A stretch of DNA of 64,000 nucleotides, taken from positions 29,770-93,769 of the forward strand of contig NZ_MRDL01000050.1 in assembly GCF_002008365.1 (NCBI RefSeq). The letters run 5' to 3'. This document shows positions 60,180 through 64,000 of this stretch, in pieces. The notes below the pieces were generated by a model. It was not told the DNA's origin and did not search any database. It saw only the letters and a program-made list of their open reading frames with translations. Source of the DNA: Rhizobium leguminosarum bv. viciae USDA 2370 (GTDB lineage: Bacteria; Pseudomonadota; Alphaproteobacteria; Rhizobiales; Rhizobiaceae). A program made the translations under genes and the position numbers. Position 1 is the first letter of the stretch; each line of letters opens with the position of its first letter.

Positions 60180-63020
60180 TTGGGACAGATTGAGATAGGC
60201 CTCTTCGAGCACTCCGGATGGGAGCTTGATCTCGAAAAGCGAGAGCTGCGTGCGATGGGCGCTCCGGTACCGCTCGGCAGTCGCGCGTTCGAAATCCTCG
60301 AAACACTTGCAGTTTCTTCGGGTAGGATCGTCACGAAAGACGAGCTGATGAAGCGCGTCTGGCCTGGAATGGTCGTCGAGGACAACACCCTCCAGGTTCA
60401 TATCTCTGCAATAAGGCGTGCGCTTGGAAAGGACCGAGACTTGCTGCGTACCGTGTCCGGTCGCGGATATCGACTACTCGGCGAGTGGACGGAACCCGAT
60501 AAGCGGTTTGCCGATCCGACGCCCGCCACGCTCGTGCGGTCGAGCGAACGAGAGGATTTTGTTACTAACATCCCCTCGGCGGCGTCCGAGCTCATCGGCC
60601 GTCAGGCTGCAATTTCTCATATCGTGACGCTCATGTCGGCCTATCGAATTGTAACCCTGACGGGACCGGGTGGGATCGGGAAAACCGTACTCGCGTCCGA
60701 AGTCGCCCGCCGCCTGCAGCCGACGATCGATGGGGATGCATTCTTTGTGGAGCTGGTTTCGCTCTCGGATCCAAATCTTGTTCCCACTACACTTGCACAG
60801 GCTCTCGATCTGCGCCTTCAAGGCGACGACATCTCTGCCGAGCTCGTTGCGCGGGCAATTGGTAATCGGAAAATGTTGCTTCTAATCGACAACTGCGAAC
60901 ATGTTGTCGATGCCGCTGCCGAGATGGTCGAGGCGATGCTGCGCGCCTGCCCGAACGTTTCGGTTCTCGCAACGAGTCGGGAACTTCTCAGGATCGAGGG
61001 GGAGTTTACATATCGTGTTCCCCCGCTTGATGTGCCCGCGAACGAAAAGGTTGGTGATCCGTTAACGCACAGTGCGGTTCAGTTGTTTGTCGCCCGAACG
61101 AGGGCGTTGCAGTCCGACTTTACGACGAGCGGGGACAGGGTCTCGATTATCGCGGGTATTTGCCGGCATCTGGATGGAATTCCCCTGGCCATAGAGTTCG
61201 CCGCCGCCCGTGCTGCCACGTTGGGGCTTCAACAGATCGCCGGCCGATTGGATGACCGTTTCGTTCTTCTGACCGGCGGACGCCGTACTGCCTTGCCTCG
61301 ACACCGCACGCTTCGGGCCGCGCTCGATTGGAGCTATGAACTATTGCCCGAAGGAGAGCGTCGCCTTCTGCACAGTCTCTCCGTATATCCCGCAGGGTTT
61401 ACCTTGGAGGCCGCGATGGCCGCCAGCGGGGAGGACGAGGAAGAGACCGCACTAGGGCTCTCGAACCTCGTCACGAAATCGTTGGTGACCTTCGACGGAA
61501 CGGAGGCAGCCCCGCGGTGGCGTCTTCTGGAGACGGTGAGGGTCTATTCGCTGGAAAAGCTTGGAGGGGGCACCGACTATCGAATGACGATGAGGCGGAC
61601 CACGGCCTTCTTCCATTCGTTATTTAAGCCATTTTCGAGTGAAGACTCGCTGCAGTTGGCAATCGATGGTCTGGGGCCGTATCGCCGAGAGATCGATAAT
61701 CTCCGAGCCGCTTTGACTTGGGCGCTTTCTCCAGAGGGCGATGGAAAGCTCGGAGCAGGCCTCGCCGCAATTGCCTCCGATTTCTGGACCGCGACCTCGC
61801 TCGTGTCCGAGTCAGGCGAATGGGCTAAAAAGGCGCTCTCCTGCCTCGAAGGAGAGGAGGGGGGACGTACGGAAATGGTCCTACAGTGCGCCCTGGGCTT
61901 CGCGATGATTTATACGCAGGGTATGAGCGAGCAAGGTAGAGCGGTGCTCGCACGCGCCCTGACGCTCGCTGAAACGTTGGATGACCAGGACTACCGGCAA
62001 CGCGTTACTTGCGCCCTCTGGCTTTTTAGCGCTCGATCGGTGGAGTTGGATGATGCGCTTGTTTACGCGCAAGAATACGGGAGAGGCGCTGGCGGAGGCG
62101 ATGCGAGGTCACGCGCCACGGCAGCTTGGCTGTCGGGCATCCCGCAGACCTATCAGGCTCACCACGTGGAAGCTCATGACCGACTTGATTGGGCGGCGAG
62201 GAATTCGCCGCCCAACAATCGTCGGACGGATATGCTCAGGCTCGGGGCGGACATTCGGACGTCCTCAATGGCTCATGACACCGTCAACTTGATCTCGTTG
62301 GGTCGATTGGAGGTGGCTTCTCAAGCAGCCGAAGACTCAGTCGATGAAGCCCGTGCAACCAAGCAACCATTCGTATTTTGCGTCGCGTTGGCCTGGGCGT
62401 CCGCCTTCGTGTCACTTAGTCTGGACAACGAAGCGCGAGCACGACACTGGGGCGAAGAACTCACTGCACATGCACTGCAGCATGGTCTGAAACCGTTCTA
62501 CGCAGTTGGCATATGCGTCCGAGGCAGCCTGGCGTCGCGTTCAGGCTCGCCCGCGGAGGGGATCGACGCTCTTCAAGCCGGCATTCGAGACATGCAAGAA
62601 TCCTCGTATCTACTGTTCTATCCGTTTTTCATGTGTGAACTCGCAGCCGCGTTGCAGGCGGCCGGACGTCTGGACGAGGCGCTCTTGGAGATCGACAGAG
62701 CACAGAAATTTTCAGCGGAAAAAAGCTACCGCTGGATAATGCCCGAACTTCTACGAAAGAAAGGCGAGATCATCGCAGCACAAGGTGCGAATGAGAGCTT
62801 GGCCGTAGACCTCTTTCGGGAGGCTGGCCTAAGAGCATCCGCTCAAGGCGGTTTGTATTGGGAGCTTACAGCGGCCATGAGCTACGCGGAATATCTGGCC
62901 GGCCGCGGTGATCTTCGAGCGGCACAAGAAATCCTTCGTCCCGTCTACGAGCGGTTCCGCGAAGGACTGTCTACCCCTCGACTTTTGCAGGCGAAGAGGT
63001 TGCTCGGCGCGAAGCAATGA
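60180..63020 (+). CDS. Winged-helix and AAA/NB-ARC-type ATPase regulator
   Basis: A 946-residue signal-transduction ATPase. The N-terminal Trans_reg_C domain (about 10-100) ends in LRTVSGRGYRLLGEW. The ATPase domain has the P-loop TLTGPGGIGKTVLASEV, Walker B MLLLIDNCEHV and ATSRELLRIEGE; a helical and TPR-like C-terminus (about 480-946) senses the ligand. The combination is typical of LuxR/AfsR-like regulators of catabolic genes. The start appears to be TTG 60180, since in-frame stops precede it and the DNA-binding domain begins at once. Its target is unknown, but it closes the catabolic region. Confidence 0.84.
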   Translation: MGQIEIGLFEHSGWELDLEKRELRAMGAPVPLGSRAFEILETLAVSSGRIVTKDELMKRVWPGMVVEDNTLQVHISAIRRALGKDRDLLRTVSGRGYRLLGEWTEPDKRFADPTPATLVRSSEREDFVTNIPSAASELIGRQAAISHIVTLMSAYRIVTLTGPGGIGKTVLASEVARRLQPTIDGDAFFVELVSLSDPNLVPTTLAQALDLRLQGDDISAELVARAIGNRKMLLLIDNCEHVVDAAAEMVEAMLRACPNVSVLATSRELLRIEGEFTYRVPPLDVPANEKVGDPLTHSAVQLFVARTRALQSDFTTSGDRVSIIAGICRHLDGIPLAIEFAAARAATLGLQQIAGRLDDRFVLLTGGRRTALPRHRTLRAALDWSYELLPEGERRLLHSLSVYPAGFTLEAAMAASGEDEEETALGLSNLVTKSLVTFDGTEAAPRWRLLETVRVYSLEKLGGGTDYRMTMRRTTAFFHSLFKPFSSEDSLQLAIDGLGPYRREIDNLRAALTWALSPEGDGKLGAGLAAIASDFWTATSLVSESGEWAKKALSCLEGEEGGRTEMVLQCALGFAMIYTQGMSEQGRAVLARALTLAETLDDQDYRQRVTCALWLFSARSVELDDALVYAQEYGRGAGGGDARSRATAAWLSGIPQTYQAHHVEAHDRLDWAARNSPPNNRRTDMLRLGADIRTSSMAHDTVNLISLGRLEVASQAAEDSVDEARATKQPFVFCVALAWASAFVSLSLDNEARARHWGEELTAHALQHGLKPFYAVGICVRGSLASRSGSPAEGIDALQAGIRDMQESSYLLFYPFFMCELAAALQAAGRLDEALLEIDRAQKFSAEKSYRWIMPELLRKKGEIIAAQGANESLAVDLFREAGLRASAQGGLYWELTAAMSYAEYLAGRGDLRAAQEILRPVYERFREGLSTPRLLQAKRLLGAKQ

Positions 63021-63112
63021 GCCTCGTAGATCTTTGACTGATGCTTCGACGCGGCTTCGAAACTGCACGGCCACGTTGTTGCCCGCTCGCTGACGAAGCC
63101 TGGGAATACGAA

Positions 63113-63127
63113 AGTATTGGCAATACC
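63113..63127. promoter_or_regulatory. Shared palindrome (inverse orientation)
   Basis: The reverse strand reads GGTATTGCCAATACT, matching 12 of 15 positions of the dyad at 44190. It lies 84 bases before the small gene at 63211. Confidence 0.42.
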
Positions 63128-63210
63128 TATGTGCAACAGCTTCCCTCTCTGCTGGTTGCCATAGTGGGCTCCTAGCCAGGCCGTTTGTCGGCGGGTGTCA
63201 GGAGAACACT

Positions 63211-63435
63211 ATGTCTCACAGGAACCGCAAGCCGTCGGGCAGTATCTTCCCAGGCGTCGCAATCTTATTTGCAATGGCAGCTCTGGTTGGCGCCCTGGTG
63301 TCGATACAGCGGCCAGCGGCTCCGATCCGCGTCTGGGTACCTGCCCAGTCCGGCGAATCCCGTTTAGGCGGGGAAAAATCGCTCTCTACGTGCTCACCAG
63401 TGTGGGCCGGCTGCAATCCGTCGAATCCTGTATAA
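63211..63435 (+). CDS. Small single-pass membrane protein with RVWVP motif
   Basis: A 74-residue protein with a basic N-terminus (MSHRNRKPSGS), one membrane segment (about 12-32) and the tail PIRVWVPAQSGESR. The first 60 residues follow the plan of 17083-17253; the last ones are Cys- and Pro-rich. AGGAGA lies upstream of the ATG. Function unknown. Confidence 0.58.
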   Translation: MSHRNRKPSGSIFPGVAILFAMAALVGALVSIQRPAAPIRVWVPAQSGESRLGGEKSLSTCSPVWAGCNPSNPV

Positions 63436-63458
63436 CCTACAGCATCAAGGGCGCCGAT

Positions 63459-63683
63459 ATGATGAAGCTGCATTACAGCATGTGCGGGGCAGTGCTAAGC
63501 TCGGAGCACGTGTCCATGATGCGTGGTCTGCTCAAGGAGCATTGCGAGAACCGACAGTACGATAGACAAAGCGCCGAAGCCGAGGATGCGGCGAGGGGCC
63601 TTCTTTGGTGGTACCAGAACGGAGTGACCGAGCAAGAGAGGCTCAGGCACCTACTCGCGATCAGCGTGGTTCGCGGGTCTTGA
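63459..63683 (+). CDS. Small conserved hypothetical protein
   Basis: A 74-residue soluble protein starting MMKLHYSMCGAVLSSEHV, with AEDAARGLLWWYQNGVTEQERLRHLL. The order of an N-terminal Cys-Gly turn, a helix and a QNGV-type segment resembles small rhizobial proteins of unknown role. The ribosome site is weak (AAGGG), so the start is tentative. It is in the same direction as 63211. Confidence 0.5.
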   Translation: MMKLHYSMCGAVLSSEHVSMMRGLLKEHCENRQYDRQSAEAEDAARGLLWWYQNGVTEQERLRHLLAISVVRGS

Positions 63684-63730
63684 GGCAGACCTGCATGACA
63701 AACTTACGCCTCTAGCCGTCTCGGTGTTTG

Positions 63731-64000
63731 TCAATCCGCGAGTTTCACCCTGACTGGCACTCCCTTGTAGGACGGCGTACCGGACTGGCGATCGAAGTGT
63801 CGGAGCGAGATGACGACGTTCATCTCTGGATAGTAGCCCGCGATGGAACCCTTCGGAATGTCGTAGGCTACCGCCGTGAAACCGCTAACGAGATGCTTGT
63901 CATCGTCCTCGCCAATGAGCGTAAGCATACGGTGAAGGCCGCTGGTCACGCCGCTTGAGCGTCGATGGTCGGCGGTGTCCAGTTCCATGGAAGCAGTTGC
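63731..64000 (-). CDS. FdhF/YdeP-like molybdopterin oxidoreductase, C-terminal end (partial)
   Basis: The frame is open to the window edge and holds the last 90 or so residues. FTAVAYDIPKGSIAGYYPEMN, then LRHFDRQSGTPSYKGVPVRV, is the characteristic end of FdhF/YdeP family proteins, relatives of formate dehydrogenase alpha subunits. The molybdenum and iron-sulfur domains would lie beyond base 64000. The segment just before (SGLHRMLTLIGEDDDKHLV) differs from relatives I know, so a frameshift there is possible. Confidence 0.68.
   Translation of the reverse strand, partial: ATASMELDTADHRRSSGVTSGLHRMLTLIGEDDDKHLVSGFTAVAYDIPKGSIAGYYPEMNVVISLRHFDRQSGTPSYKGVPVRVKLAD

Noticed and set aside
59935..60306. 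N-terminal extension of the FixJ-like regulator to 343 residues
   Set aside because: The extension is rich in Arg and overlaps the start of the divergent ATPase gene; GAGGA marks ATG 59934.
1..64000. CRISPR arrays, rRNA genes, tRNA genes and plasmid replication genes
   Set aside because: No regularly spaced repeats, no tRNA-like cloverleaf and no rep/par gene was seen when reading the window; small RNAs could still be missed.

Overview
The window looks like an accessory or plasmid-type region from a member of the Rhizobiaceae (Rhizobium/Agrobacterium/Ensifer type). The pointers are DUF982, DUF1236 and DUF6766 proteins, HWE histidine kinases, an EcfG-type sigma factor, a ROSE-type RNA thermometer before an hsp20 gene, GC-rich codon use, and no rRNA, tRNA or core replication genes. 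This assignment is an inference from gene content.

Region 1 (about 0-19 kb) is a stress and signalling block. It holds an ECF15-like sigma factor, a PAS-HWE kinase back to back with a blue-light LOV-HWE kinase, DUF982 and DUF6766 proteins, an Nramp-like carrier, Hsp20, three DUF1236 envelope proteins, two BON-family genes, and receivers. Six sites of the form GGAAC-N16/17-NGTT lie in front of these genes in the right orientation, so a general-stress regulon is likely. Inside this block a PIN/RHH toxin-antitoxin pair sits in a 1,181-bp element with 25-bp terminal inverted repeats and a perfect 8-bp target duplication. Removing it restores a leader of the same length as the one before the paralogous BON gene at 11.5 kb.

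Region 2 (19-33 kb) is mixed. It has DUF1254/1214, methyltransferase, VOC, SRAP and GFA genes, a ClC channel, a Kup potassium carrier, and an MFS carrier overlapping a multidomain histidine kinase. An IS630 remnant ends it.

Region 3 (33-63 kb) combines sensory and catabolic genes. It has two very large multi-PAS kinases, a receiver coupled to one of them, two FixJ-like regulators and a LysR regulator. It also carries many small-molecule enzymes: two Tat-exported epoxide hydrolases, a third alpha/beta hydrolase, SDRs, a PLP desulfhydrase/deaminase, an FMN reductase, a semialdehyde dehydrogenase, an isochorismatase-like hydrolase, RidA, an exported crotonase, nitronate monooxygenase, a luciferase-like monooxygenase, SnoaL and an MFS carrier. 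A palindrome close to GGTATCGCCGATACC recurs before several of these units, which suggests one regulon.

Four genes (a NarL regulator, a GAF kinase, SRAP and RidA) are each broken by a single-base change in a short homopolymer. This may be real decay or assembly error. The window ends inside an FdhF/YdeP-like oxidoreductase gene.
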